Positions 22,151-34,649 of a stretch of DNA of 64,000 nt are shown in pieces. Source of the DNA: Talinum fruticosum. Lineage: Eukaryota; Streptophyta; Magnoliopsida; Caryophyllales; Talinaceae. The position numbers were made by a program, and so were the translations under genes. Under the pieces are notes generated by a model. That model worked only from the letters and a program-made list of their open reading frames with translations. It ran no database searches and had not been told where the DNA came from. The stretch is from the NCBI GenBank assembly GCA_021018815.1, contig JAITYX010000046.1, positions 834,001 to 898,000 of the forward strand. The letters run 5' to 3'. The stretch's first letter is position 1; each line of letters starts with the position of its first letter.

Positions 22151-22932
22151 ATCTCTTTAGATTTTTATTTTTTAAGACAGCTTTTTAAAGTGGGATGTGC
22201 CTCTTATTAAGATTATTTATTTTAAGAAGTTAATTTTCAAAAGCAGTTTAAGTGAAATGGTGATTGGCGATTTTTATTAATCATTTCTTTTAGAAACTAA
22301 TTTTGAAGAAACCTCGGTACATTTCATGGTTAAGAAAGCATAAAAATAAAAGGTTATTTTTGCCACATAGCTTACGGACCAGAAAGGTAAAAAACCGGTT
22401 TAGACCGAGAGCCATGTCCGGTTATCGGTTGGCACCAGCAAGTGTCGCGCTGATCGATAACCGGCATCGACTATAGGGCCATGACTAAGAAATTAATCTC
22501 AGTCCTATTACTTCGGCTGTCAAAACATAACTTTAATTTGTACATTTTAAACCAGAAATGCCAAGAAGCAAATCGGAGAGATAAATGCAAAAAGAAAGGA
22601 GATGTCGAGTTAATTTTAGAAAGTAAAAACTAACAAAAATAAAGAAAGTACTCTTCTAATCTAAGTATGGAAAAACTAATCTCGATCCTGTTTGGGAGTC
22701 TAACTGGGGCTTCGTTTAGCGTGAAAACAATGGGTTTATAGGCTGGCCCGAGAATAAAAGCTTATTTTTGTGGTGCTAATGGGTTTTTTATGGTTTACTA
22801 GCTTCCGTCACGCCGATCGGACTCCAATCACACCCGAGTTCGGAAAGAAGACTTAGATTTCCTCACCGGGCCAACGAGAAAATAAATAGAAAAATGAAAG
22901 AGATGTAGATAACATGTTTGCAAGTGTTTATA
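22151..22932 (-). repeat. Gypsy LTR, minus orientation
   Basis: It starts (minus strand) TATAAACACTTG next to a polypurine tract identical in core to the one at 47693, where the LTR starts TGTAGACACC. Shared later blocks include TTAGCACCA followed by AAATAAGC-like sequence. It is much shorter than the LTR at 47710 plus 57720, so it has deletions or belongs to another subfamily. A primer site lies on its far side. The 3' edge is approximate. No gene. Confidence 0.6.
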
Positions 22933-22934
22933 AT

Positions 22935-22951
22935 TAGCCCCCACTTTGACC
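22935..22951 (-). other. Polypurine tract of the minus-oriented gypsy element
   Basis: Minus strand GTCAAAGTGGGGGCTAA, the same string as at 47692-47708 on the plus strand. It fixes the 3' LTR side and shows that the element with PMD at 23733 runs on the minus strand. Confidence 0.8.
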
Positions 22952-23732
22952 GAGACCGAAAGACAAAGGGTTATAGTACAAAATAAAGGGTACTTATCTC
23001 ATATTCCGAGCGTTGCTTAGTATGCCAATTGTTCCAAAAAGGTTCAAAAATGGTCATTGTTGAACTCGAACTACGAAAAGGGGCCTGGACTTGATCGCGA
23101 TTTATGCGTTCGAAATCCGGCTAAGGCGATCCTGAGCTTGGCTTAATCAAAGTCCTGAAGCTTGTTAATTTTGCTAAAGCTTGATCACTTCTTATTCTAA
23201 AGCTTGGCTTAAAAATTTTGTTGTACTAGCATACTCGTTAGTAAATAATTGGATTCACAAAAGTTTGATATTTTTACCTCAATAATTAAGTCAAAATAGA
23301 CTAAGAAATAAACTAGGTAAAGCTTAAATAGTGGGCCCCACAAACCCACTTGCATGCACAACCTGCAAAATTTGTCGTCACGCTTGATGGAACCCTACGC
23401 TGGCTAGGCCTAGGCCTACTTCTACGAAGATGTCCCCGAGCTTACATCAGTCGAGGCTCGGAAACCAACGCCGGCAAGGCTTTGGGCATGTTGTTATCGG
23501 GGAGCGTCTTCCTGGCTAATCAAGCCAAGGCTTGGTCTTCATTTTGAATTTGAAATGTTGGCCAAATTTTCCTATAGAAGGAGATCCTTGTGTGTTCATT
23601 TTGCACATCTTCACATGTTCCTCTCTTTGCTCCTTTTTTCTTACTCTAGCTTGCTCTATACTTACTTTCTCTAGCTTACTCCATTCTTGCTTTGAGAAAA
23701 TTGGTGTGGTTTTCTTAGATGCTTCCATAATT
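22952..23732 (+). other. 5' flank of the left PMD gene
   Basis: No gene. It contains CCCACTTGCATGCAC (23346-23360), also found in the flank of the right PMD copy (47279-47293, minus), and a decayed TATA-like CCTATAGAAGG (23571-23581) at the place of the right copy's TATA box, followed by a shared TGTGTTCATTTTGCACA string. Confidence 0.5.
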
Positions 23733-26109
23733 ATGTCTCGAAGGCATGCCCATCTCGTGAGAAGAAAAAGGTCGAAAGTCTAACACAAGACCTCTTCTTA
23801 GAGACATAATGGCATCCTCATCGAGAATAAAACCCAAATGACCTCTTGGTGGAGGGCGAGGTCCATGTTTCTTCATTAATGGTATCTACCACGAGAAGTG
23901 TCTTGTCTTAAATTTCTTCTTTCATGTTCTAGTGTGGCATTTTTAACTAAAATACTTTGTTAAATTCTCATTTTTATAGAGATATACCATCCGTGGTAGC
24001 GATGCCACCAAGAAGTTCTTAGATACCTTCGAGAGGGTGGAACTACCCATTGGAGCAAGTCTTCACTAATGTCAGGTTTGGTTCCCTTTACCTTGCTCTG
24101 AGTCATATGTGTGATTATACCGAATGAGGTATTAGTCAAGCCTAGACTTCTCAAGGGAACCTCTAGTTTATGAGCGAGAGTTGTACCAAAATTGAGACTA
24201 TATATCATCTTTTTGGTCCCATAGCTTCTTGATTTCCCAGGACAATTACTTCAAATATTTTTTCCTTCTTGAGGCCTTTGGAAATGCCGAGTTGTGGGTT
24301 CAACATAGCCTGCAACAACAAACTCGCATAGTGATTGATCCGATGCTATTTACGTCCATTTTCTCCGACTAAGGGTTCGAGTTACATGTCCACTATTTAG
24401 TCAATTTAGTGGACATAGATAAGATTAAGGATCTTAATCGGGAGTGCCCGCAGATACGTGCTTGATAAGGGGCTTACTTGCCGAGGCTACGCGTACTACT
24501 CCCGAGGAGGTCTCGAAAAACTACATGCTCTTATGTGGTTTATGGACGACCATTGAGGTATGATCTTATTTCTCTTAGCCTTTTGATATTTATCTTGATT
24601 GGATATAGAATTTACTTGTGTGGTAAATTTGCAGCCATGGTTGTATGAGTAGTTTGTCCAATTTTCGTTTGGTTGAAGGAGTCATCCATCTTTTACGATG
24701 ATGGTACCATGGGAAAAGGTCCAACTTATGTGGCAAAGAGCGCTTAGGATTGCATTTTGACGGCCCGCCCTTAACAATGTGGCCACGAGTATGTCATTTT
24801 ACAATCTGAATTTCTGGCCAAAATAGTTTGAAAGTTACACTATTATTCAATCTTAAATTTTGCCCCAGCCCACGATCTGCTATAGTCCGTGGACTGGGTC
24901 GTACTAGAGCCGGCACCGAATATGGGCCATGCTTTATCATTCTGCTCGGCTTGTCTCACTTTGTTGTTTTATGGGTCACATGTTGCAACAGGCCAAATCC
25001 ATCGTTGGAACAGGCCAACATCTATCGTTGGTCCTACGATCGGCTTCCTTCGAGGTTCCGGGTTGCGAGAGACTTAAGTAAAAGATGAGTTCTACTAAAG
25101 GGCCCGTTCGGTTTTTGTTGGTACTTTGGTGAGCGGATTACACCTCGGATCCACCACAAACTATGTTTAATTTCTACTCAATTACTCTAAAAAGCAACGA
25201 GGGTGCCTACTCACATTCCTTGGATGCAAGTTCATCCTATACTCATTACTTGGGATAGATTATGACCCGAACGATAAGCTTTAGTTGCTCATTTGTTTTA
25301 TTACATTTCTAGTATAGAAATTAACCGTATGTTGATACAAACTCTCCGGGTGATATCCATATTCCAAGCCTTGAGGTTGACATATCTTAGGCTAAAGAAC
25401 CCCACACAACAACATAATTCCGAACTTCGCGAGTTAGAATGTGTGGGGCACCCATTTCCGAGGAACTAAAAAGAGGTAATAGTATTATGCTCTTTTTTCT
25501 TTTAGTTGTGTGCTAAAGATACTTTTCTAACATTATGAAATTCTAGTATTAGAGCGAGTCTCGGACGAGTATCTATCAGATTTTAGTCCGCCCTCCATGC
25601 CATCAAGGATTTCTTTTACGTCCCGCATTCCGATTATTTCGGGTAAGCCTTGTTCATCGAGTGCTAACTCATGATTCTTTATTTCATGTGCTAATCACTC
25701 TTTTACTTTTATAGGATAGCCGTTCTAGGTCTCCCCTTCGGGAGGTTTCCTTGGTGGTTCGGAGACTCGTGCTCATACTGCCAGCCCAACCTCGGATGTC
25801 GTCCGATGAGTACTGCTTGGAGCTAGTACCTTGTGTCGTGCATCCCGATGTTCTCGTGGGTGGAGTAATTTTGTAGGCTGGGCTGAGTTCATCTGCACCT
25901 GGTCTTAGTTCTTCCAAGCTGGGCCTAGCTTGTTTGGAGCCGATATTGACGTTATCCCCTTACAAGAACTTGACTCTTATGGCAGGCTGCATGATTTTCA
26001 TCGGATGTCCTAGAGTGCGCCTTATTAGGAGGCCTCAATGTCGATTCCGGAGGACATCGGCAATTATATCTTCGACAACATTGATGAAGCTAATGATGAA
26101 TATTATTGA
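23733..26109 (+). pseudogene. Plant mobile domain (PMD) gene, antisense to its gypsy element, left copy
   Basis: ATG at 23733 opens MSRRHAH (right copy MSRRKAH) and the end reads EDIGNYIFDNIDEANDEYY then TGA (26107-26109), as in the right copy. Between them are an SWW block (MTSWWRARSMFLH), VRFGSLYLALSHMCDYTE, HVHYLVNLVDIDKIKDLN, NYMLLCGLWTTIEV and an IMTRT-ending block near 25250. The HVHYLVNL...DIDKIKDL block corresponds to the conserved WG-type region of PMD proteins. PMD proteins such as Arabidopsis MAIL1 are nuclear; mobile versions are known inside plant transposons. It has introns plus many stops. Identity rests on the right copy. Confidence 0.65.
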
Positions 26110-26523
26110 ATAACCATTTGCAGGGTGCTTTGTAGTTATGTTAAACGTATTTACATCTTGTTATTAGACTCTATGTAGTGGAATGAATGCAAAAACTCGA
26201 TCTAAAATGCTTGATTTTATTTATATAATGCGAAAAAAATGCAAAGACAAGTTTGAAAAAATACGCATAGCTCCTATTCCCCCAAAAGAAAAAAATAAAA
26301 ATGAATATGGAAAATGATAATTTGAAAGAGCATGGTCCCAAGGGACTGGGTAGTGAACAACAAACAAAAATCGATAACCAATGGAAACTGGCCCAACTCC
26401 GGTGTTGGAACCAAGAAGGACTCACGAATCGGTCCGCTAAACTAGTGTCGGTCTAACGCCTGGCTTGGGCCAGGTTACACGTGAGCAGCGCAAGTAATGA
26501 GAGAACAAACACAGGGAAGCTTC
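26110..26523 (+). other. Spacer between left PMD gene and gene B
   Basis: AT-rich 3' flank that matches the 3' flank of the right PMD copy (44040-44398, minus), then the promoter side of gene B. No gene seen. Confidence 0.5.
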
Positions 26524-26532
26524 TATAAAAGG
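26524..26532 (+). promoter_or_regulatory. TATA box of gene B, left copy
   Basis: TATAAAAGG, 95 bases before the aligned start codon at 26619. The right copy has TATAAATTAG at a similar distance. Confidence 0.55.
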
Positions 26533-26618
26533 GCCACGACATGGTTTCGAGAAACGCCATTTAGAACCTAACCATTACTTCCCAAACGCTTCAAAATCTC
26601 CTACATCCAAGCCTCAAA

Positions 26619-28050
26619 ATGAATTTTATTATTGAATTGACTTGCTGGATACACGACGTAAATGATGTCGATCGGTTAAGATTATCAAGTTATGGGCTAG
26701 ACATATTATTCAGACATCGGGCGGTAAAAATACATTAGACATTTTTAAGGGTTGTGGTGTCCTACTAGGATCCCAAGAAGCATGTGTTCAAGTTTAGGGA
26801 AAAGAACTATTAGCTCTCCCTAAAGAGTTTGACGCCATTCTTAACAACCATCATTATCAAACTAGACTCGTGGTTCGGATGCCATCAACTAACATGGCAG
26901 GAACATATAAATAGTTGCTAGCTCTTAACAAAATGAATCTAGAGTGGATTCTAAATAGGGATGAGGTGAACTTAGCCAATTTGATGGATCACTTTCGTCC
27001 CATGTATGGGTTAGGTCCGACATACATGTGGAGGTGCCGGGCCATTATCATATGCATGGTGGGTGGCTTTCTGCTGGTGGGAGGCTACGAGAGATATGGT
27101 GTATGTCACTCTACGAAGGATGACTGAACAACTAAGGGAATACCATTCGTTGACCTCTTTGATTATCGTCGAAATAATTCTTTGATTAGATGGGGTCGAG
27201 GCGAATTCGAACAAAAATTTCGTGAGCAGCCCCTTGTTATTATAGGTAAGAACTAAAACCTTTTGGAAAACCCCTAGTGGCGCTGAAAGGTATTGCTAGT
27301 TGCCTATGACCAAAACACAGCACCAGCTAGCCCAATCAACCCTTTTTTGTTACCTTTGTTGGGCCATGAATTGAGAGGAATTCAGCTGTGAAGGATAGTT
27401 CTAATTTTTTCCGGTGATCAACATCTAACGAGCCGGTTCGTTAGCGTCGGCACCTTCCTATGTTAACCGATAGGGCTGCATCCCGGTGGAAGGCCTGGTT
27501 CAGGTGCGGGTTATCCCATAGCGTGGTACATCAAGCACTAGAGGGTGTCCCCATTTAGGAGACACATTGTAAGGTACATGTATGTACGTTTGCTAGGACT
27601 AAAAACTTGACGTACTACTTCCTAGACCATGTCATGCGGAAAATGGGTCGAGTATAAAATATCCCTTATATGGATTGTATCCCACGTGGTTCTTTTGATG
27701 TTCCGGGTCCCCTTAGAGGGTGCAATCTTGGAGTGCGTGTTGGATGAACCTGTGGTGGTTGCTTGAAGCCCGCAGATTAGCGACCTGCAATTATCTCCTC
27801 ATTTTATCTAGAATGGATAAAGGAACCTGTTGTGTTGGACAACCGCAAGATACTTAGGGCTCGAGAACGTGACCAAAGGACAAATGTTCCTATTGTTGCA
27901 CCCCTACGGATCCACGAACTGGCCTCACAAGCTGATGAATGGACTCGCCGAATAGAAGCGGAGGCTAGGGAGGAAGAGGAGAGAAGGGTTCATAGGATCG
28001 AAGAATTGAAGAAGCGAACCCAAGGCAACACAGCTAAGTCAAGCGGCTAA
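26619..28050 (+). pseudogene. Gene B: uncharacterised gypsy-borne ORF, left copy
   Basis: Not firmly recognised. The start MNFIIELTCWIHDV aligns with MNDLS.WMHEM in the right copy. An early block (KELLALPKEFDAIL, about 26820-26850) looks like the ELxPTLEEF region of plant DUF7745-type proteins, and NLANLMDHFRP...WRCRAIIICMVGGFLLVGG (26915-27090) like the later hydrophobic part of that family; this is tentative. The C-terminus (27832-28050) is open and strongly charged, with a probable coiled coil (WTRRIEAEAREEEERRVHRI). Stop TAA at 28048. It lies 510 bp after PMD on the same strand, and the pair recurs in reverse at 34649-33077 and 46938-44399. Confidence 0.5.
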
Positions 28051-28289
28051 AAAGGAATAAAGTACGAGGCAATTAGGGCTTAAATAATTAGGAGATTTGT
28101 TTTTTCTCTTTAGAACTTATATAATTTCCAAGTTTTATGCTTGTTATTTCCCTTTTAACTATGTATTTGGGTAAGTAGTACGCTTACCCCTATTATTAAT
28201 AAAGTAAAAAGCAAGTTTTATGCTCAATTTTATGCTTTATTTGTATTATTTTGAATCGCTGACCTAGAGTAGAATAATTATAATGGATA

Positions 28290-29639
28290 ATCCTAGGACG
28301 CCCTTCGTTACATGATCTTCGAGCAAGTGCCCTCTACATTGCATCGGAAAGTTGTGAAGATCATTAATGGTCAAGTTGTAAGTGTCAACGGGGATAATCT
28401 ACGTGCTACTATCACCTCAAAGCAATCCATGGTAGAAATCGAGCATGATGCTAACGACGAAGAAATATATGGGTTTAAGACTGTCGCTGCCTTAGACAAG
28501 GATGAAGCACCTCTTAACTTCAATCCTTATGGAAACTCCATCTTCCACTCGATAGTTAGAAAGAGGGGTATATTCCAAGTCTAGTTGTAGGAAGAAGGGC
28601 ATACCACCCTATCTTTCCACCCCTTGAACCCACTAACAACCACAACTTTGGACTAGGCTATCAACCTACTACTAAGGAATTAGCCCAAGCCTAGTAGGAA
28701 GTTCAAACTAGGAGGACTCGCACCTTACACAATCCATTTTATTAAGCTCTTTCTCCGTACTTTAAATGGACAGTTCCCAGAGAAGGGACGACTTTCCCTA
28801 TTATGTCTGTTCTTGAGTCCTATTACCTTAAAGAGAAAGGAATTCCGATACCGGCTTAAAGATTTTCAATGATCTGTTGTATATTAGAAAAGGAGGCACT
28901 CTACCTCCTTGAAGAGAGACAATCCACACCAGACTGGACCAACTCGATCGGGAATAATCTATTCAATCTAGTGTTCGGGCAAGAGAAGAATCTAGAAGAG
29001 AATTAGGTCTCGATACTTGTCATGGGCCATGTCGTACCCACAGTTTGATCTATCCAGATTCATCATCGATGCTGATAATGAAAGGTTTAAGCTTGTTACT
29101 TGGATTGATTCTGAGGAGGGCCAAGAATTCGTTGTTAGCTTAGGAGCGCATTCTCTTCTTGAGTCTAATGCTAAAGCTTTTAATTCTCCTTCTGTTGCTT
29201 CTAGTTCTCTTTCTAAATCTGTTGTTTCCAATTCTAAATCCTTTATTTCTAAGTCTAATGTACTCGTTTCTTCATTCAATAAAGTAAACCCTTCGCTTAC
29301 TTTTTGCCTCCTCTTGCTTTCAATTGTTTTGCCTCTAATGATAAACAAGAAATCCCTACAAAATTAATAAAAGCTATGGAAGATCATGAAAATCGCTCAC
29401 CAATAATAGAGGAAACAATAACAATTAATCTAAGATCGTGAGAACAACCTCAAGAGGTTAAGATTGGGAAAACACTAGATTCGGAAGAGTAGAAGCAATT
29501 CACTTCGCTCCTTACAGAGTTCATAGATGTCTTTGCATGGTCCTACAAAGGCATGCCAGGAATAAATCAAGTATAGTAGAACATAAAATTCCACTTTGAG
29601 AAGACATTAAGCTAGTTAAGCGGAAGCTAAGAAGGATGA
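28290..29639 (+). pseudogene. Gypsy pol: protease-RT linker
   Basis: It starts in the RPSLHDL remnant of the protease end (HPWLHDHQAVPSTL in the right-hand copy at 62060). An open stretch at 28312-28584 reads VPSTLHRKVVKIINGQVVSV and EIYGFKTVAALDKDEAPLNF. A further open stretch at 29017-29367 begins YPQFDLSRFIIDADNERFKL and matches 62777-62968. Several stops in between. The region joins protease to RT in this lineage. Confidence 0.7.
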
Positions 29640-30130
29640 AACCTAGGTGGTCATTGACGATAAAGGAAGAGGTCCAAAAGTAGTTAGAGCGCGAGTTCAT
29701 CCGAGTAGTACACTATCCTCAATGGGTAGCAAATATAATACCGAGTTCGAAGAAGGACGGCAGATTTCGGATGTGTGTTGACTTCAGGGATCTAAACAAG
29801 ACAAGCCCTAAGGATGATTTCTCGTTGCCTCATATTGACATCCTTATAGATAACACGATGGGTCATGCTTTACTTTCGTTTATGGATGACTACTCTAGGT
29901 ACAATCAGTGCGAGATGGCTGAAGAGGACATGGAGAAGACGATCTTTATCACTCAATGGGGGACGTATTGTTACATGGTGATGCCATTTGGGCTCAAGAA
30001 CGCCGAAGCAACGTATCAAAGGACGGCTACAACACTATTACATGACATGATCCTCAAAGAAGCTGAAGTGTATGTGGATGAGATGATCATAGAGCTCAAA
30101 GATAGGGCGGGGCATCTACCCGGCTGAGGA
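29640..30130 (+). pseudogene. Gypsy pol: reverse transcriptase
   Basis: A 118-codon open stretch (29771-30127) gives MCVDFRDLNKTSPKDDFSLP, LLSFMDDYSRYNQ, FITQWGTYCYMVMPFGLKN and the catalytic block YVDEM (30071-30085). The usual motif is YVDDM, so the second catalytic Asp is Glu. This is Ty3/gypsy RT. The N-terminal fingers lie in a damaged stretch before 29770. Confidence 0.85.
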
Positions 30131-31340
30131 AGTTCTTCAAAAGACTCGGAAAGTACAACATGCACCTTAACCCTCAAAAGTGTGACTTCGGGATAACCTC
30201 GGGCAAACTGTTAGGCTATGTTGTCGGTCTAAGAAGAATTGAAGTTGATCTATCCAAGAGCAAAGCTATTCAGGAGATCCCGCGCCGAAGACAGAAAAAG
30301 AGATAATGGGTTTCCTTGGACATTTACAATAGATTAGTCGTTTCATATCAAAATTGACTATGGTCTATGAACCTATTTTCAAGGAGTTGAAGAAAGGATC
30401 CGAGCCCATTTGGGATACCAAGTGCCAACAAGCATTCGAGAAGGTTATGGAATACCCAACTAACCCTCCGAGTGCTAGTTCCACCCCAACCAGGGAAACC
30501 TTTACTTCGTACCTCACGATGATAGAGACAAGCTGTGGGAGCCATGCTAGCTCAACAAGACAGAAAAGAAGAGCAATCAATATATTATCTAAGCAAGAAG
30601 TTCTTGGATTATGAGACTAGATACATGCCATTATAGAAGACATCATTGGCATTAGTCCGGGCCACCAAGAAGCTCAAGCACTATATGTTAGCCCACATGG
30701 TACATGTGGTAGCACCTATGGATCCCATTAAATGTATACTTGAGTAACCAACCATTAGTAGCAAGATAGTAAGATGGACTGTCATGCTATCGAATTTAAA
30801 CTCAAGTATGTCCCTCAAAAGCGATCAAAGGAAAGGTAGTGTCGGAATTCCTAGCTGATCTACCTATAACTAAATCACAACTTGAACACCTCAATTTTCA
30901 AGACGAAAATATCTTACAAGTAGAGATGGACATTTGGACAATGTACTTTGGCACTTCCAATTACAAGGGCTTCGAGCGGGGATTCTTCTAGTCTCATTGG
31001 AGGGAGCACATACTCCCATTTCGAGTTAAATTGGATTTTAAGGTCACCAACAACGCCGCTGTGTATGAAGCGTGCATCATAGGACTTGAAGCTACTATAG
31101 AAATCAGGGTCAAGAACATTAGGGTTTTCGGTGACTCCAGTCTAATCATTAATTAAATTTCGCAAAAATGAAAGGTAAGTAGTGAAGCCTTGGAACCCTA
31201 CCAAACATATCTAATCAACTATCAAAACATTTTGCAAGTATTTCTTTCACCTACCTTCCTAGGGATGATAATAAGTTCGCAGATCTATTAGAGAAACTAG
31301 CATCTATGATTAATATCTCTAACGGCTTTCACTCAATGCT
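30131..31340 (+). pseudogene. Gypsy pol: RNase H and second (archaeal-type) RNase H
   Basis: The first RNase H follows RT (EQSIYYLSKKFLDYETRYMP, KLKHYMLAHMV, about 30500-30720). A second RNase H-like domain runs from about 30930: WTMYFGTSNYKGF, then NNAAVYEACIIGLEA (31050-31095) and VFGDSSLII. The family has Asp in the first block and Glu in NNAAEYEA; here they read Gly and Val (GTG at 31061), so two active-site residues are lost. A YLPRDDNKFADLLEKLASMI end follows. Dual RNase H marks the Tat lineage. Confidence 0.75.
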
Positions 31341-31479
31341 CCTTTACATAGAGCGACGAAGTTAGCCAACGCACGTCTATGCATTAGAAGTGTCTAATAC
31401 TCGACCAAGCCAATTGGTATCATGACATTTATCGGTATCCGGAAAAGAAAGAGTACCCATTGGACTCCACACCTAGAGC

Positions 31480-32625
31480 CCAATGAGCCATTAGGATGTT
31501 AGTAGCCCAATTCTTCATTAATCAAGGGCAACTATACAAGAAAACCAACACGAGGATTAGCTTACTTTGTGTCAACCAACATGAAGCAAAGTGCATCATG
31601 GATGAGATTCATGGTGGGGAATATGGACCCCGCATGAATGGTAAAATGTTAGTTCGGAAGATTCGGAGACTTAGATATTATTGGTCGACCATGACAGATG
31701 GACTGCCATGTATTTGCTAAAAAATGTCATAAATGTCAAGTGTATACAAATTTACAGACACCAACTACCATCATTTCTCACAACACTCGCACTACCCCGA
31801 CCATTCTCGGTTTTGGGAATTGACATTATTGGCAAAGTGACTCCTAAAGGAATAAGTGGTCACAAATTTGTGTTAGTAGCAATTGACTACTTCACAAAAC
31901 AGGTACAAGCAGACCTCTCACGCCGGTTTAAAGTTAAAGCGAGTAGCTAAGTTTATTATCCGGAAGATAATTTGTCTGTTATAGGGTACCTCACGAGTTA
32001 ATTAGTGACCATGGCACTCATTTTAGGAAGGAAGTAGCAGACTAGTTGAATAATACAAGATCAAGAACCATAAGTCTTTTCCTTATCGTCTTGAGACCAA
32101 GACATAAAATACTTGGAGAAAATGGTTGTCAGCTATAAGGATTGGACTGATAATCTGTCCTTTCGCTTTATGGGGCTACCGAACCTCCACTAGGACCTCT
32201 GTGGGATTCCGGAAGCAGTCCTTCCAATAGAGATTGTCATTCCATCGTTAAGGATCATCACGGAGAGTCGGATTCCGAAGCGAGAGAGTGCTAAGGCTCA
32301 CTATAAAGAGTTAGTGTTGCTAGATGAGAGGCGCCTTAACACCTCACATAATCTCCAAATATACTAGGCATGTATATTAAGGACATTTAACAAAAGAGTA
32401 AAGCCTCGAAATCTACAGATTGAAGACTTGGTCCTCAAGGAGATTGGACCACCAATCCAGGATCCACGTGAAAAATTTAGGCCTAACTGGCAAGGCTCAT
32501 TTGTGCTTAGTTAGATATTACAGGGGTGGAGTAGTGAAATTAACTAATTTGGATGGTGAAGAGGTCTTTCGAGTATACAAACTTAGATCTGTTGAAAAGA
32601 TATTATATTTAGCACGACCCTAGAT
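31480..32625 (+). pseudogene. Gypsy pol: integrase
   Basis: A zinc-binding start lies in 31496-31720 (HEAKCIMDEIHGGEYGPRM, then RKIRRLRYYWSTM). The core opens with FSVLGIDIIGKVTPKGISGH (31681-31950 frame). The C-terminal end at 32420-32623 reads VKLTNLDGEEVFRVYKLRSV, the usual tail of this lineage. A deletion near 32110 and several stops break it. Stop TAG at 32621-32623 closes pol. Confidence 0.78.
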
Positions 32626-33076
32626 GGTGGGCCAAGCTCGACCTAACAACGCCATGCCGTCCCAGGCGCCGGCCACCACCCGAACAATGGTGGGCTGGCC
32701 GGGCCTAATTAATCCCTTTAATTTTTTATTTTGTAGTTATTTATTTCGACCATCCAACCAGATGGTCTCCTTATTTATTTTTGGACAGTCCAAGTAGGTG
32801 GTCCACTTGTGTAATTTATTCTTTCATTATTCTAATTAACTTGAAGGGCGGTCCAATTTATTTATACCTCTAGGTGAGCGATAAAATAAAATATTAAAAG
32901 TATAGCATAATACTTACTTTTGTTTAATAAAAGGTAAGCCTACTACTTACCTAAATACATAGCTAAAAAAACAAAAAACAAGCACACTCCTTATGAAAAA
33001 TAAATTGTTCTAAAGAGGTAAAACTAATCCTCCTATTCTTTTATTCCTTCCTAAAATTCCATAAAAAATCTAAGCC
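32626..33076 (+). other. Spacer between pol end and antisense gene B
   Basis: GC-rich at first (CCAGGCGCCGGCC near 32660), then AT-rich. Its last 200 bases are the reverse complement of the flank at 28051-28260 (AGGTAAGTAGTAGGCTTACC versus GGGTAAGTAGTACGCTTACC). No gene. Confidence 0.6.
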
Positions 33077-34649
33077 CTAGTCTATCTTTACTTTCTTTCC
33101 TTTGAGGTCACTAGACTCAACCCCATCATCTTAGGTACACTTCTTCAGCTCTTTAATCTTATGGGCCCTCGTCTCTTCGACTTCCTTGGCTTCGATTCTC
33201 TTTTGTGAACACGTTCGGCTATCCAAAGGTTTGCTTCGTGCATTTGGAGTGGTGCAGCAGCAGGGACAACTTCTTCGGGATCCATCTCTATATCTCTTAA
33301 TACCCTATGCCGTTGGGGATCCACTTCTATTATCCATTCCAGCTAATAGGAAGATACAATAGTATTTGGTTTTCCTGTAGGTGTCAACAGACATCGGCAG
33401 ATTCATCCAGTATTCGGGCCATGGCTTCGTTCATCTAGAGTTGCCAAATCCTTCGAATAGTTCAAAGGTAACAGGTCAGATGCGGTCCGACGGAAAAATC
33501 ACCTGCTCTCTTCCCATTTCCTGTCACACGTAGTCGGGAAATAATAAGTGTTGGTTTCTAGGCCTAGCGGGCGTACAAAAGGATGTTGACCGGTATGAGT
33601 CCTAACTTGGGACGCTTTCCGAGCACGATGTACCACGCTATATCATTACTTTGATTCTGAGGTACTGCTGCCACGAGGAAGCAAGGTGATCGAGTTACCA
33701 CTAACGAAGCATACCGCTAGGTACGCATCAATATTTGTAGGAGCTCGAATCGATTGAAGATGCTCCATCAGTCAAATCGCATGACACTAAATAAAAAATT
33801 ATTATAAGTGTCCTGCACAATCAAAATTCAACCTTTCGTGGCCCAACAGGAGCAAAATAAAAGATAAAAAGATAGAGAAAAAGTGAAAAATATCGAAAGG
33901 AGAGAAAACTAGAGACTTTCGGCGTAAGCCGAAGGTGTTTCGACCTCGGAGGCACTTGGACAAATCACCTGTGTCCGGCGCCGCCGACCAGCCCATACCA
34001 TTTTATCTCGTCCGCCTTTATTTGCTTACCTGCAACTATAAGGGGCTCCAAGCAAAGTCTTCCTCTCGATTGGCCTCAACTCGGTTTAAGCCTATTATAG
34101 TTTCAGCAACTATCACCAGCGTCAAGGAACAATTATTCTCTAACTAGTCAACTAAGCTTCGTAATGCCGCCAATGCCATATCCTCGCGGCCTCCTACCAA
34201 CAGGAAACCATCTATCGGGTAGATAATAATAGGTCGTCGTCTCAAGCATAATGATAGCCTCATAAAATGCATACATTTGCCGATACTACTTCATCTTGTT
34301 CATTGTATTCACCTTATTTCCAATAAGAATCCACCCTAGATTCCTATTGCTCGGTTTCGATAGAAATTTGTATGTCTCGCATAGATTTTCGAAGATTTCA
34401 GTAGGACGGGTTTCGGATGCCTTTGGATTCTTAGTATAGCATCAAATTTTTCAGGCAGGGGCACAGTTCCTTGTCCCCAAGCCTGAAGGCGTGGAGATGA
34501 GGATCCCGAGTAGGCCACAACAACCCTTAAGAAAGTCCAGTAGACTTTCACTTGACAAATACTTGAATAACATACTGAGCCCATAGTGTGACAAACCTAC
34601 CCTCTCGAGTATTTGTCATCTCATGCATCCATCAAGATAAATCGTTCAT
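33077..34649 (-). pseudogene. Gene B, right copy (antisense to gypsy pol)
   Basis: Minus strand, ATG at 34649, stop at 33079-33077. It aligns with 26619-28050 at the start, in the middle (GTVPLPEKFDAILRIQRH, versus KELLALPKEFDAIL) and at the charged C-terminus (RIEAKEVEETRAHKIKELKK versus RIEAEAREEEERRVHRIEEL). The gene converges on pol: its end is 450 bp from the pol stop. A TATA box lies 102 bp upstream. Broken by many stops. Function unknown; DUF7745-like at best. Confidence 0.5.

Noticed and set aside
24828..25088. Independent 86-codon gene
   Set aside because: It falls within the span of the left PMD gene and is best read as an intron or decayed exon stretch of it.
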